Shown piece after piece: positions 28,239 to 37,869 of a DNA stretch of 64,000 bases. The first letter of the stretch is position 1. The number at the start of each line of letters is the position of its first letter. Origin of the DNA: JAIEPX01 sp963725255 (GTDB taxonomy: Bacteria; Pseudomonadota; Gammaproteobacteria; JAIEPX01); NCBI GenBank assembly GCA_963725255.1, contig CAVRXV010000009.1:1-64000 (forward strand), given 5' to 3'. Position numbers and translations under genes: made by a program. The notes below the pieces were generated by a model, which worked only from the letters and a program-made list of their open reading frames with translations, searched no databases and was not told the origin of the DNA.

Positions 28239-29183
28239 TCAATATCCAAGTTGTGTTAATGCATTTTCAAACTCTGGCAAAATAGCAAAAAAATCAGCCA
28301 CTAATCCGTAATCCGCCACCTCAAATATCGGTGCATCCGGATCTTTATTAATCGCTACAATAATTTTGCTGTCTGTAATTCCTGCCAAATGTTGAATCGC
28401 TCCAGAAATCCCAATCGCAATATATAATTCAGGTGCCACCACTTTACCTGTTTGGCCCACCTGATAATCATTCGTAACAAACCCAGCATCAACTGCCGCT
28501 CGACTAGCACCTACAGCTGCATGTAATCGATCGGCCAGGCGCTCGATGATCTTAAATTGTTCAGCATTTTGCAATCCCCTCCCACCAGAAATAATGATCT
28601 TTGCGGAAGTCAATTCGGGGCGCTCCGAATGATGGGCCTCTAAAGCAATAAACTCTGAGTGAGCATTTTGAGAACTAAACGCTAGTGGCTCAATGATAGC
28701 CGCATCGTTTTGTGCTTGAGCTGCATCAAAAGTGGTACTGCGAATTGTCAACACTTTTATAGGATCATGCGATTGAACGGTCGCAATGGCATTGCCTGCA
28801 TAAATTGGCCGCTGAAAAGTATCTTCATTATCAATCGCAATGACATCAGTAATCGGGGCTACATCCAATAGTGCTGCTAAACGCGGAATAAAGTTTTTTC
28901 CAAAGGTTGTAGCAGGCGCTAATATGTGTGTAAAACTTTTGGCTAGAGGCACTAAGAGTGCGACTAGATCTTCCGCTAAAGGATATTTAAAAGATGGATT
29001 ATCACATGATATTACCTTCACAACGCCCGATATTTTACTGACACTGTCGATTACAGGGCTACACTCTGAACCCGCAACAAGTACAGTAATCTCAGAGGAA
29101 AGCGCGGCCGCAGCAGTGAGAGTAGAGAGTGTTGAAGGTGACACGGTCTGATTGTTATGTTCTGCGATCACTAAAACTGCCAT
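28239..29183 (-). CDS. etfA: Electron transfer flavoprotein alpha subunit
   Basis: EtfA holds FAD and carries electrons from acyl-CoA dehydrogenases to ETF-ubiquinone oxidoreductase. The product (314 residues) begins MAVLVIAEHNN and has the C-terminal FAD-binding segments SGGRGLQN, VGASRAAVDAGF, GQTGKVVAPELYIAIGISGA and IVAINKDPDAPIF. The ATG at 29183 shares its A with the TGA of etfB (TGATG), although a GTG three bases earlier is possible. The pair is translationally coupled. Confidence 0.96.
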   Translation of the reverse strand: MAVLVIAEHNNQTVSPSTLSTLTAAAALSSEITVLVAGSECSPVIDSVSKISGVVKVISCDNPSFKYPLAEDLVALLVPLAKSFTHILAPATTFGKNFIPRLAALLDVAPITDVIAIDNEDTFQRPIYAGNAIATVQSHDPIKVLTIRSTTFDAAQAQNDAAIIEPLAFSSQNAHSEFIALEAHHSERPELTSAKIIISGGRGLQNAEQFKIIERLADRLHAAVGASRAAVDAGFVTNDYQVGQTGKVVAPELYIAIGISGAIQHLAGITDSKIIVAINKDPDAPIFEVADYGLVADFFAILPEFENALTQLGY

Positions 29184-29932
29184 CACAACACCTTTTCCGT
29201 TACGTGAAGTTTATCAAGTAACTCATTGATTGAGCTGACTTTAATTCCGCGTTTCCTAGCAGGGGGTGATGCGATTTTAAGGGTTGTAAGACGAGGTTTA
29301 ATATCAACGTTTAATGATGCTGCTGAAATCACATCAAGTGGTTTTTGTTTGGCTTTCATAATATTGGGTAAGCTTGGAAAACGCGGTTGATTAAGCCGTA
29401 AATCTGCAGTCACAATAGCGGGTAGTTTCAATAATACTTTCTCAAGACCACCATCCACTTCTCTTTCTACTTCGATTTTATCGCCACTTAATTTTATTTG
29501 TGAGGCAAAGGTTCCTTGTGGCCAGTTCAATAAGCCCGCCAACATCTGTCCTGTTTGATTAGCATCATCATCGATGGCTTGCTTACCTAAGAAAACCAGT
29601 TGAGGCTGCTCTTTTAGAACAATCGTTTGTAGTATTTTTGCAACCGCCAAGGGCTGTAATTCTTCAGAGGTTTCAATCAAAATAGCACGGTCAGCTCCCA
29701 TTGCCAAACCCAATCGTAAGGTTTCTTGGCATTCGGTCGTTCCGCAGGAAATCACAATAATTTCTGCCACTTGCCCGGCTTCTTTTAATCGAATGGCCGC
29801 TTCTAAAGCGATTTCGTCGAATGGGTTCATGGACATTTTGACATTGCGAGTTTCTACGCCACTTCCATCAGCTTTTACGCGGATTTTTGTGTGGTAATCT
29901 ATAACCCTTTTTGTCGCAACGACGACTTTCAT
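29183..29932 (-). CDS. etfB: Electron transfer flavoprotein beta subunit
   Basis: EtfB is the AMP-binding partner of EtfA. The 249-residue product begins MKVVVATKRVIDYHTKIRVK and contains MNPFDEIALEAAIRLKE, GADRAILIE, LGKQAIDDDANQTGQMLAG and the recognition-loop region RLNQPRFPSLPNIMKAK. All are characteristic. It is the first gene of an etfB-etfA-ald-aminopeptidase series. The gene for ETF-QO lies divergently 149 bases away, so both ETF components could be controlled from one intergenic region. Confidence 0.96.
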   Translation of the reverse strand: MKVVVATKRVIDYHTKIRVKADGSGVETRNVKMSMNPFDEIALEAAIRLKEAGQVAEIIVISCGTTECQETLRLGLAMGADRAILIETSEELQPLAVAKILQTIVLKEQPQLVFLGKQAIDDDANQTGQMLAGLLNWPQGTFASQIKLSGDKIEVEREVDGGLEKVLLKLPAIVTADLRLNQPRFPSLPNIMKAKQKPLDVISAASLNVDIKPRLTTLKIASPPARKRGIKVSSINELLDKLHVTEKVL

Positions 29933-30081
29933 TGTCAGCTTCCCTGAAAAGGCCGAAGAATACCAGATCTAGCCTAATTCTCATAGCGGATTAAGCATTT
30001 TCGCGGTTAAGCTTGAAGAAATATTGTTACTGGCGTTATAGTTAGATGGTCGCAAATATTTGTATAAGGAATCGTTAGCTC

Positions 30082-31707
30082 ATGACTCGAGAAACAATGG
30101 ACTTTGATGTTGTAATTGTGGGCGCTGGACCCGCTGGTCTTAGTGCAGCCATTCGCTTAGCTCAATTAAATCAATATCATCAACGCGACCTAACCATTGC
30201 CATCATTGAAAAAGGCTCTCAAATTGGATCTCACTTATTATCAGGCGCCGTACTCAATCCACGCGCATTAAACCAACTTATTCCAGATTGGAAAATCCTC
30301 GGCGCACCTGTCAACACCGTTGTGACTCAAGAAGAATTTTTGTGGCTAACAAAATCAACGGCTCGCAAACTACCACTCCCATACACACTGAAAAATGATG
30401 GCAACTATATTATTAGTCTGGGTGAATACTGCCAATGGTTAGCTAAACAAGCTGAAAAATTAAATGTCAGTATCTTCACTGGTTTTTCTGCAACTGACAT
30501 TATTTACGATGATGCTGGATTCGTCTGCGGAATTATTACGGGTGATATGGGTTTAGACAAAAATGGTCAACGTACTGATCGATATCAACAAGGCATTGAA
30601 ATTCTTGCGAAACAAACTTTTTTTGCTGAAGGATGTCACGGCTCATTAAGTCAACAAATTATCGAACGATTTGGATTACGAGATTCAGAAAAACCACAAA
30701 CTTACGGCATTGGCATTAAAGAACTTTGGAAAATTCCACAAGAAAAACACCAACCAGGGCGAGTAATTCACTCAGTAGGTTGGCCTTTAAAAAATAAAAC
30801 GTATGGAGGATCTTTTCTATATCATTGGGGCGAAAATTATGTTTCTGCCGGTTTTGTTGTAGGATTAGACTACCAAAATCCTTATTTAGATCCCTTTGCT
30901 GAATTACAACGCTTTAAAACTCACCCTGCGATCATTAACAATTTCGAAGGTGGAGAACGATTATGCTACGGTGCTCGAGCTTTGTGTGAAGGTGGCTATC
31001 AAGCATTACCAAAATTAACTTTCCCCGGTGGATTACTCATCGGTGATGCAGCAGGATTTTTGAACGTTCCACGATTGAAAGGTATTCATTATGCCATGGA
31101 ATCCGCAATTATTGCTGCTGAATCTGTATTCGCCACATTCCCCAAAGAAATGGGGCAAGAAACAGTTACGTATACTCAGCATATCGAATTATCTCCGCTA
31201 TATGAAGAATTGTATCGTGCACGAAATATTCGTCCTGCATTTCGCTGGGGATTATTCAATGGATTGGCCTATGCTGCTCTGGACACCTATATTTTCCGAG
31301 GTAAAGCACCGTGGACATTTGAGCATGTGGCTGATCATACTCGACTAAAATCAGCAAAACATTCCTCACCCATCGACTACCCCAAACCCGATGGAAAAAT
31401 AACCTTTGATAAATTAAGTTCAGTTTATTTAGCCAACATTGATCACCGTGAAGATCAACCGGTTCATCTGATCTTAAAAAATCCATCCCTCGCTATCGAC
31501 GTGAATTACAATACCTACGCAAGCCCAGAAACACGATACTGCCCAGCGAAAGTATACGAAATTATTATAGAAAATGATAAGCCTCGTTTACAAATTAATG
31601 CCAGTAACTGTATTCACTGCAAAACGTGCGATATAAAAGATCCAACACAAAATATTCTTTGGGTTCCGCCAGAAGGTGGTAGAGGACCTAATTATTCGGA
31701 GATGTAA
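30082..31707 (+). CDS. Electron transfer flavoprotein-ubiquinone oxidoreductase
   Basis: ETF-QO is a membrane-associated FAD and 4Fe-4S enzyme that reduces ubiquinone with electrons from EtfAB. The 541-residue product has the FAD dinucleotide fold (DVVIVGAGPAGLSAAIRLAQ near 10-29), a central LIGDAAGFLNVPRLKGIHYA, and the C-terminal ferredoxin-like cluster with four Cys (RYCPAKVYE then NCIHCKTCDIKDPTQN). The end GGGRGPNY-type motif is present (GGRGPNYSEM). It diverges from etfB. Only one base separates its stop from the following transporter ATG, which suggests shared translation. Confidence 0.95.
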   Translation: MTRETMDFDVVIVGAGPAGLSAAIRLAQLNQYHQRDLTIAIIEKGSQIGSHLLSGAVLNPRALNQLIPDWKILGAPVNTVVTQEEFLWLTKSTARKLPLPYTLKNDGNYIISLGEYCQWLAKQAEKLNVSIFTGFSATDIIYDDAGFVCGIITGDMGLDKNGQRTDRYQQGIEILAKQTFFAEGCHGSLSQQIIERFGLRDSEKPQTYGIGIKELWKIPQEKHQPGRVIHSVGWPLKNKTYGGSFLYHWGENYVSAGFVVGLDYQNPYLDPFAELQRFKTHPAIINNFEGGERLCYGARALCEGGYQALPKLTFPGGLLIGDAAGFLNVPRLKGIHYAMESAIIAAESVFATFPKEMGQETVTYTQHIELSPLYEELYRARNIRPAFRWGLFNGLAYAALDTYIFRGKAPWTFEHVADHTRLKSAKHSSPIDYPKPDGKITFDKLSSVYLANIDHREDQPVHLILKNPSLAIDVNYNTYASPETRYCPAKVYEIIIENDKPRLQINASNCIHCKTCDIKDPTQNILWVPPEGGRGPNYSEM

Positions 31708-31708
31708 A

Positions 31709-32869
31709 ATGTTTCGTAAAATGCCATTTATATTGTTAGGAATCATACTTTTAATAGCCTTGGTCCACTCCTATCTTCCTCTAAATTTACAACAATTTCT
31801 TTTTGCGATCAGTTTGACGATCAAATCCATTATTCTATTTTTATTACCCGTGATAATTTTTAGCTTACTCTATAAAACTGCTGTTAATTTGGCACATCAC
31901 GCAACTAAAGTCATTGGACTCATATTAATTGCTGTAATGTGTTCCAATTTTCTCTCCACGTTTTTGAGTCATTTTGTGGGCATGTGGATTTATCAATTTG
32001 ATCTCGCACTCAATCTACCTAAAGAATCTGTTGGTTTACAACCTTCTTGGGCATTCAATTTACCCAAAATAATTTCAAATGATATTGCCATGTTTTCCGG
32101 AATTGTGTTAGGCATATTATCAGGATTAATCATGTTACATCCTGCCAGAAAAATTGCAGGGATTCTCGATAAGGTTGTTGGTAAGATTCTTCATTTCTTC
32201 ATTTACATTATCCCGTTTTTTGTCACTGGGTTTGTTGTAAAATTATACCATGACGGGGTGATGGGAATGATTGTAAAACATTATTCCATAATTTTTATGA
32301 TCATTGCTTTAGCTCAGTTTAGTTATATTATGCTTGGATATTTTTTGTTCAGCCATTGTCGATTCCAAGAATTTTTCAAATCTGTGAAAAATATGATCCC
32401 TGCCGCTATTAGTGGGTTTAGTACGATGTCAAGCGCAGCCAGTATGCCCCTCACAATAATTGGTGCTGAAAAAAACGCAAAAAACAAAGTACTCACTGCC
32501 TCAGTTATACCGGCCACTGTCAATGTTCATCTTGTCGGCGATTGTTTTGCCATCCCGATTTTAGCCTTTGCTGTTTTAAAAAATTATAGCATTGCTGAAC
32601 CCAGCATGATCAGTTATTTAATTTTTACTGGATATTTTGTGCTCGCGAAATTTTCTGTCGCTGCGATACCGGGCGGTGGAATATTAGTCATGTTACCCAT
32701 TTTAGAAACTTACTTAGGGTTCAATTCAGCCATGTTATCTCTTATTACAGCGTTGTATATCTTATTTGATCCCGTCATTACCTGTGCCAATGTGCTAGGT
32801 AATGGAGCATTTTCAAAAGGCATCGATTTATTGCTAGACAAAAGAAGTTCCGCAGCATCTCCCGATTAG
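31709..32869 (+). CDS. Dicarboxylate/amino-acid:cation symporter (DAACS family)
   Basis: This is an inner-membrane secondary transporter of 386 residues with about eight hydrophobic segments. Two hairpin motifs identify the family: the serine-rich SGFSTMSSAASMPLT (near 236-250) and the AAIPGGGILVMLPILETYLG stretch (near 320-340), with a late DPVITCANVLGN segment carrying the substrate/cation-site Asp and Asn. ATG 31709 has GGAG eight bases upstream. The C-terminus is shorter than in GltP/DctA (about 430). The substrate (glutamate, aspartate, C4-dicarboxylate or serine/threonine) cannot be told from the sequence. Confidence 0.88.
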   Translation: MFRKMPFILLGIILLIALVHSYLPLNLQQFLFAISLTIKSIILFLLPVIIFSLLYKTAVNLAHHATKVIGLILIAVMCSNFLSTFLSHFVGMWIYQFDLALNLPKESVGLQPSWAFNLPKIISNDIAMFSGIVLGILSGLIMLHPARKIAGILDKVVGKILHFFIYIIPFFVTGFVVKLYHDGVMGMIVKHYSIIFMIIALAQFSYIMLGYFLFSHCRFQEFFKSVKNMIPAAISGFSTMSSAASMPLTIIGAEKNAKNKVLTASVIPATVNVHLVGDCFAIPILAFAVLKNYSIAEPSMISYLIFTGYFVLAKFSVAAIPGGGILVMLPILETYLGFNSAMLSLITALYILFDPVITCANVLGNGAFSKGIDLLLDKRSSAASPD

Positions 32870-32949
32870 GGCTTTTGGATGTTTTGGTCACTCAATGCCC
32901 TGTATTATGGCTGCTGATTTTAAAACCGGGAGATGCTTCCTTTGATTTA

Positions 32950-32983
32950 TTTAGGGGAGAGAATCACGATTCTCTCCCCTAAA
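32950..32983. repeat. 16-bp perfect inverted repeat with 2-base centre
   Basis: The arms 32950-32965 and 32968-32983 (TTTAGGGGAGAGAATC and its reverse complement) form a near-perfect palindrome between two transporter genes transcribed in the same direction. It would form a very stable hairpin in RNA, but no T-run follows. It may end transcription of the upstream gene Rho-independently in an atypical way, or be a REP-like repeat. Confidence 0.75.
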
Positions 32984-33101
32984 ACCCCTCATCGCGAAAG
33001 GGAAATCTTCTGACACCTTCACCTGCCACCTTTACCACCCTAAGGCAAACCTTCAGATTAGCAGCTATAATATAAAGATACATAGAATGAAGGCTAACTC
33101 T

Positions 33102-34481
33102 ATGAACTCGTTATTCAGGACAAAACCCGTCCCAGACCTCTATGAAGAGTACGGCGTTAAATTAAGACCATGCCTGACGGCCGTTGACCTCACTTTTCTG
33201 GGCATTGGAGCCATAATCGGGGCAGGTATCTTTGTATTAACTGGTTTTGCAGCCGCCACACAAGCAGGCCCGGCTATTGTATTTTCCTATATCATTGCCG
33301 GATTAGCTTGTGCATTTGCTGCCTTATCCTATGCAGAATTAGCCTCCACGGTCGGTGGTTGCGGTAGTGCCTACGGTTATGCCTACGCCTCTATGGGCGA
33401 ATTAATCGCATGGATCATCGGTTGGGATTTGATTTTAGAATATGCCGTTTCAGTATCCGCCGTATCAGTAGGTTGGAGTGGATATGCACAAAATATGTTT
33501 ACTGGGATGGGAATTCATATCCCTGAATACTTATTAAAAAGCCCTTTTGATGGGGGAATTGTCAATTTACCTGCCATGTTAATTGTGGTGTTTATTGCGA
33601 TGTTGCTGATCATTGGTATGAAATCGACTGCACGTTTCAACAAATTAATGGTAGCAATAAAATTAAGCGTCATAGCTTTATTTATTTTTATCGCAGTAAA
33701 ACACGTTAATCCTGCTAACTGGTCACCCTTCATGCCATTTGGTTGGAAAGGCATTATGAGTGGTGCGGCTTTAGTTTTCTTTGCTTATATTGGATTTGAT
33801 GCAGTTTCTACAACAGCAGAAGAAGTCATTAAGCCTGAACGAGATTTGCCTATCGGTATCCTTGCCTCACTCGCCTTTTGTACCCTACTCTACATTCTTG
33901 TTTCCGCTCTCTTAACAGGCATAGCACCCTACCCTACATTAAACGTAAGCTCTCCCATTAGTCAGGTATTATTGAACTTGGGGCATACCACAGCAGCCAG
34001 TTTTGTTGCCGTAGGAGCCATTGCAGGCCTTACTACGGTAATTTTAGTCATGTATTACGGACTAACTCGCGTTTTTCTAGCCATGTCACGCGACGGACTT
34101 TTACCTAAGATGTTTTCACAAGTAAATCCAACGACTCGCACACCTGTTCGAATTATTATTTGGAGTGGTTTATTGATGTCAGCATTTTCTGGATTTATCC
34201 CCATTCATGAATTAGCTGAAATGGTGAATATTGGAACGTTAGCAGCCTTCGTTATTGTTTGCGTCGGTGTGATTGTACTACGATATCGACAACCTCAATT
34301 AAATCGCCCTTTTAAAACACCTCTTATGCCACTCGTTCCACTTTTAGGCGTAGGATTTTGCTTATACCTTATTTCGAATCTTAATGTTGTAACCTGGTGG
34401 CGTTTTCTCATTTGGTTAATCATAGGATTTATGATCTATTTTAATTATAGTCGCTACCATAGTCGCATGAACAAAAAATAA
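33102..34481 (+). CDS. APC-family amino acid permease (CAT/YfnA-like)
   Basis: The 459-residue protein has twelve or so membrane helices. The APC signature in helix 1 is clear (FLGIGAIIGAGIFVLTG near residue 32), followed by AGPAIVFSYIIAGLACAFAALSYAELAS and the helix-6 FFAYIGFDAVSTTAEEV segment. These are typical of cationic amino-acid transporters and their bacterial relatives. The ATG at 33102 is preferred because AAGG lies nine bases upstream; an ATG 15 bases earlier is possible. The substrate is not predictable from the motifs. Confidence 0.9.
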   Translation: MNSLFRTKPVPDLYEEYGVKLRPCLTAVDLTFLGIGAIIGAGIFVLTGFAAATQAGPAIVFSYIIAGLACAFAALSYAELASTVGGCGSAYGYAYASMGELIAWIIGWDLILEYAVSVSAVSVGWSGYAQNMFTGMGIHIPEYLLKSPFDGGIVNLPAMLIVVFIAMLLIIGMKSTARFNKLMVAIKLSVIALFIFIAVKHVNPANWSPFMPFGWKGIMSGAALVFFAYIGFDAVSTTAEEVIKPERDLPIGILASLAFCTLLYILVSALLTGIAPYPTLNVSSPISQVLLNLGHTTAASFVAVGAIAGLTTVILVMYYGLTRVFLAMSRDGLLPKMFSQVNPTTRTPVRIIIWSGLLMSAFSGFIPIHELAEMVNIGTLAAFVIVCVGVIVLRYRQPQLNRPFKTPLMPLVPLLGVGFCLYLISNLNVVTWWRFLIWLIIGFMIYFNYSRYHSRMNKK

Positions 34482-34501
34482 TCGTAACTATTCACGCGGG
34501 C

Positions 34502-34999
34502 CTAGTATGTTAGAAGTGTGGCACGACAATTAGATACGACAAAATTAGCTGTGCTATCATAATTATCGATCAGGATTTCACCATGATGAATAGAAGCAGC
34601 AGGATTCGGAATGAGTTGAGTGTAGTTTAAAACTTCTATTTTTCCATTCGAATTAACTATACCTTTACCCGTAAAGCCCGTCACACGTAAAGTAGCTGAA
34701 TATGGACGATAGATATCTGTTGGCAGATTAAGAATAATATTAATGGCACAAGGTTCAGCGGCTGAGGGGGACGCAGAAGGATTCGTTTCTTCAATAGCGT
34801 AATCACAGGTAATATTCCATTTTTGACCGTAGTTAAATTTAGGTAAGACTATGGTGCCTCTTGTAGACTCTCCTACTAAATCTGGATGGTTTAAAGTCAC
34901 TCCCTCTAAGCCTTGAGATCCAAGAACTCTTTTACTGGCAGATGCCGAGCTGAAGATAACTAAGCTAAGAACCACTAGAGATAATCTTATGATTTTCAT
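34502..34999 (-). CDS. Secreted protein of unknown function
   Basis: The 165-residue product (second of two adjacent ATGs, AGGAG six bases upstream) starts with a good signal peptide, MKIIRLSLVVLSLVIFSSASA, with cleavage likely after ASA near residue 21. The mature part has three cysteines (ITCDYAIEE, EPCAINI, VSNCRATL) and looks beta-rich, perhaps an outer-membrane or secreted small domain. I recognise no family. It converges on the APC permease gene, 20 bases from its stop. Confidence 0.7.
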   Translation of the reverse strand: MKIIRLSLVVLSLVIFSSASASKRVLGSQGLEGVTLNHPDLVGESTRGTIVLPKFNYGQKWNITCDYAIEETNPSASPSAAEPCAINIILNLPTDIYRPYSATLRVTGFTGKGIVNSNGKIEVLNYTQLIPNPAASIHHGEILIDNYDSTANFVVSNCRATLLTY

Positions 35000-35214
35000 C
35001 ATGAACTCCTTAAATTTATCATATTACCTGTGTCATTTTGACAGAAACTCTACGCAATGACAATGATAATCGCGAGCCGACTTGCAATGCTAATTTCTTT
35101 TATAAAACAATGCATTATGGCGCTATTCTAAAGTATCGCTTTATGATGAAGTATCTAATTTACATTACTCTACTATAATTAGAGTAGGGATTAATAAAAT
35201 CCATGAGGCTTAAT

Positions 35215-37857
35215 ATGCATAGTATAAAGATTAGAATACCAGTCATCAACCTTGATAAAATTAGGGCTGCCCGCGCAAATCGAGAACTAACACGCAAAAT
35301 GCAGACCCTTTTGAGTGGGCTTGAAAGTCCGTATAGAAGAATAAACTGGACATCAGGTGATAGCACGATTCAATCTCAAACATTGCCAACCGAAGTAGTT
35401 AAAAGCGTTCAAAAAGTTCTTAGTGATGCTGGTGTAAAATGTACAATTAGCGGTACTAATGAAGATAATCGATCTATTATCACTATCGATAGCACAGCAA
35501 GTGATTTAAATGTTCAAGAAATACTGAGTGAACATAGAAAAAAAGTCCTTAGCTCAACTGAATTATCCGAAGACGAACAAGGCACCAAAGAATTAGTCAA
35601 AGCTGTTTCTTCCGCGTGGGATGAATTATCTAAACCTTCAGAAGATGTTTACAACATCCTTAGAGATGCTCCACCTATCATTATACATCTTGCTGAAAAA
35701 ATGGATGAACTCTTCCTTGGCATGAAAAGTAGTACCACAAAAAGAAGTACACCAGAAACAGCCGTTCTTTCCTCTGTGTATTACTCCAATCTATTTGTAA
35801 ACCTACTTGCAAAGGCTTCTCCTGATCTATTTCGGTTTGTATTCAAAAAAACACCTATCGGCCCGATCTTTATTGCAGGCTATCAAATAGCCGATGATGT
35901 TTTTTATGCCAAAAAATGGATGGCGGGTCGAGACCAGCACCAATTGGCACTCTCTTCGACAGGTAAGCAGGTTCAATTTTTTTGGGAAATGTATGATGCA
36001 CTGTCTAAGATCTTAACAGCTCGAATAGAGACTAAAAAAAACCAATTAGCAGCCCTTACGCCATTAAATAATCAACAAATTACTGACTTAGTTGACAACA
36101 ATCAGACTGAGCTTCCAAACTCATATTCCGAGGAAGCCAAAACTCTCTATTCTGAAATCATCGAGTTAAAGAACAACTTAAAAAATGCAGAAAAATCGAC
36201 TAAAGAACTTACAAGGGAACTTCGAAAAAAAGCAAGCCGACTCAATACTGCCCAACAGGTCATGATGACAACAAAACATATCGATAGAATTTTTAATATA
36301 GCCTTCATCGGTTTCGGTATCGGAGCTTTCTTTTTTCCACCCCTTGCAATTCCAGCAACAATAATCGCTATTGTTAAAGGCACAACGCGAAAAAAGCTTG
36401 AAGATCGAATTCGTACAGGCACTCAAATTGTACAAGGAATTTATGATATTGATAGCAATATTGTTCTCACTAAAGGTGAAAATAAAGCTGCTGCCAAAAA
36501 ATCTCAAGATCTAAAAAAAATGACTTTACAATACGCACCTGTTGCACTGGTTGGCGTAAAATTAGGACTCGGAAAAAAAAGATTTTACGAAAGAACGAAA
36601 AAACTCATCCGTTCTACCCCAGAATATACTCTTTACATACCAGAAACGTTCAGCTATAAACGGCTTGATGTAAATTCGACACGTCGTCAAATTCGTGGAC
36701 AAATAGATGGGTATGAACTTACCTGCAGGCAACTTAATTTTCACCTAGGTATTATTCAAGAAAGGGATCTTAAGGGGAATTTTCCAGACGATCACTCTCT
36801 CCATCCACCTTACATCCACAATATTAATGAACTTAAAGACTTAATCAACGCTTGGTCAGATAACCTCATCAAAGAAATTCACGATCAACAACTCAATCCT
36901 GGATATGGAAAAAATAGTTACTTCAGTGATAATAAAATTAGGACTATCAAAGCACTCAGAGATGATGCATTAGATAATATCACCTGGTACCAAAATCGGA
37001 TTGAGGCCCTAGACAGAAAAGATGTTGATCGCGAGAAAGTCTCTCAATTCGATATGCATTATGCCAAAAGTGCCCACGATTCAATTATCGAAGAGTTTGA
37101 TGCACTTAATTCAGTCCTTAATAAAAAAACAACTGAACAAAGTGTAGAAAACGCAAGTGCTATTATAGAGAGACTTGAGAAAAGAGTTCGTTCTTTGCTC
37201 AATTATTGTGACAAATGTCCAGATAAATCTCATGGCAGTACATTTGAAAGCTGGAATGAAGAGCTTAACACAAAGCTCAACTCCCTCAAACAGAACATGG
37301 AACACAAAAAAGTTAAAAAAACATCTCCCGCAAAAAGCCCTTCAGAAAAGGCCAGGGGGATAGACGTTCTACCATCAGAGAATAATCAGGTCTTTACCAC
37401 CGTTCAGCATGCTAGAGGCTTTGAAAGTAGATCCACCATGATGGATAGACTGAAAGAACGTATCGCAGAAAAAAAACAAGAAGCCAAAAATGATAAAAAA
37501 ACTGAGCTAGTCCTCTTACCTGTTGCAAAAGTGAGCAGTAAAGCACTCTTTCATTACAAAGGTAACTTTTGGAAAATGATGTGGTTAGTGCGCGGGATTG
37601 ATCGAGCAATAGAATCCGTTGAACTCACGATGAAAAACAAAGACACTCTAGGCGCTGAAATTAATCCAAAGAATCAACTCGCATTGCTTAATTTCTATAA
37701 AAAACAGCTTGAAAAAATTGTAGATCATAGAGAATCATTTACCTTTTCAAAATCAGGCCAAGGTACTGTACTTAAACATCTTGATCGAGCTATGACGAAG
37801 GTAGATGCTCTAATCGCCGACACTCAACGCCAAATACCCAAACCACCTTCAACCTAG
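35215..37857 (+). CDS. Large unknown protein with coiled coil and hydrophobic hairpin
   Basis: The 880-residue protein has no family I recognise. It starts at ATG 35215 (GAGG six bases upstream; another ATG at 35203 covers that site). There is no signal peptide. Near residues 285-345 there is a charged heptad-like coiled coil (IIELKNNLKNAEKSTKELTR). A hydrophobic hairpin (IAFIGFGIGAFFFPPLAIPATIIAIV) follows near 364-390, then long Lys/Glu-rich helical regions to the end (IPKPPST). This shape, membrane hairpin plus coiled coils, is common among secreted effectors of intracellular bacteria; that role is inference. Its stop lies 12 bases from the converging NRPS gene. Confidence 0.7.
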   Translation: MHSIKIRIPVINLDKIRAARANRELTRKMQTLLSGLESPYRRINWTSGDSTIQSQTLPTEVVKSVQKVLSDAGVKCTISGTNEDNRSIITIDSTASDLNVQEILSEHRKKVLSSTELSEDEQGTKELVKAVSSAWDELSKPSEDVYNILRDAPPIIIHLAEKMDELFLGMKSSTTKRSTPETAVLSSVYYSNLFVNLLAKASPDLFRFVFKKTPIGPIFIAGYQIADDVFYAKKWMAGRDQHQLALSSTGKQVQFFWEMYDALSKILTARIETKKNQLAALTPLNNQQITDLVDNNQTELPNSYSEEAKTLYSEIIELKNNLKNAEKSTKELTRELRKKASRLNTAQQVMMTTKHIDRIFNIAFIGFGIGAFFFPPLAIPATIIAIVKGTTRKKLEDRIRTGTQIVQGIYDIDSNIVLTKGENKAAAKKSQDLKKMTLQYAPVALVGVKLGLGKKRFYERTKKLIRSTPEYTLYIPETFSYKRLDVNSTRRQIRGQIDGYELTCRQLNFHLGIIQERDLKGNFPDDHSLHPPYIHNINELKDLINAWSDNLIKEIHDQQLNPGYGKNSYFSDNKIRTIKALRDDALDNITWYQNRIEALDRKDVDREKVSQFDMHYAKSAHDSIIEEFDALNSVLNKKTTEQSVENASAIIERLEKRVRSLLNYCDKCPDKSHGSTFESWNEELNTKLNSLKQNMEHKKVKKTSPAKSPSEKARGIDVLPSENNQVFTTVQHARGFESRSTMMDRLKERIAEKKQEAKNDKKTELVLLPVAKVSSKALFHYKGNFWKMMWLVRGIDRAIESVELTMKNKDTLGAEINPKNQLALLNFYKKQLEKIVDHRESFTFSKSGQGTVLKHLDRAMTKVDALIADTQRQIPKPPST

Positions 37858-37869
37858 ATTCAACGTAAC

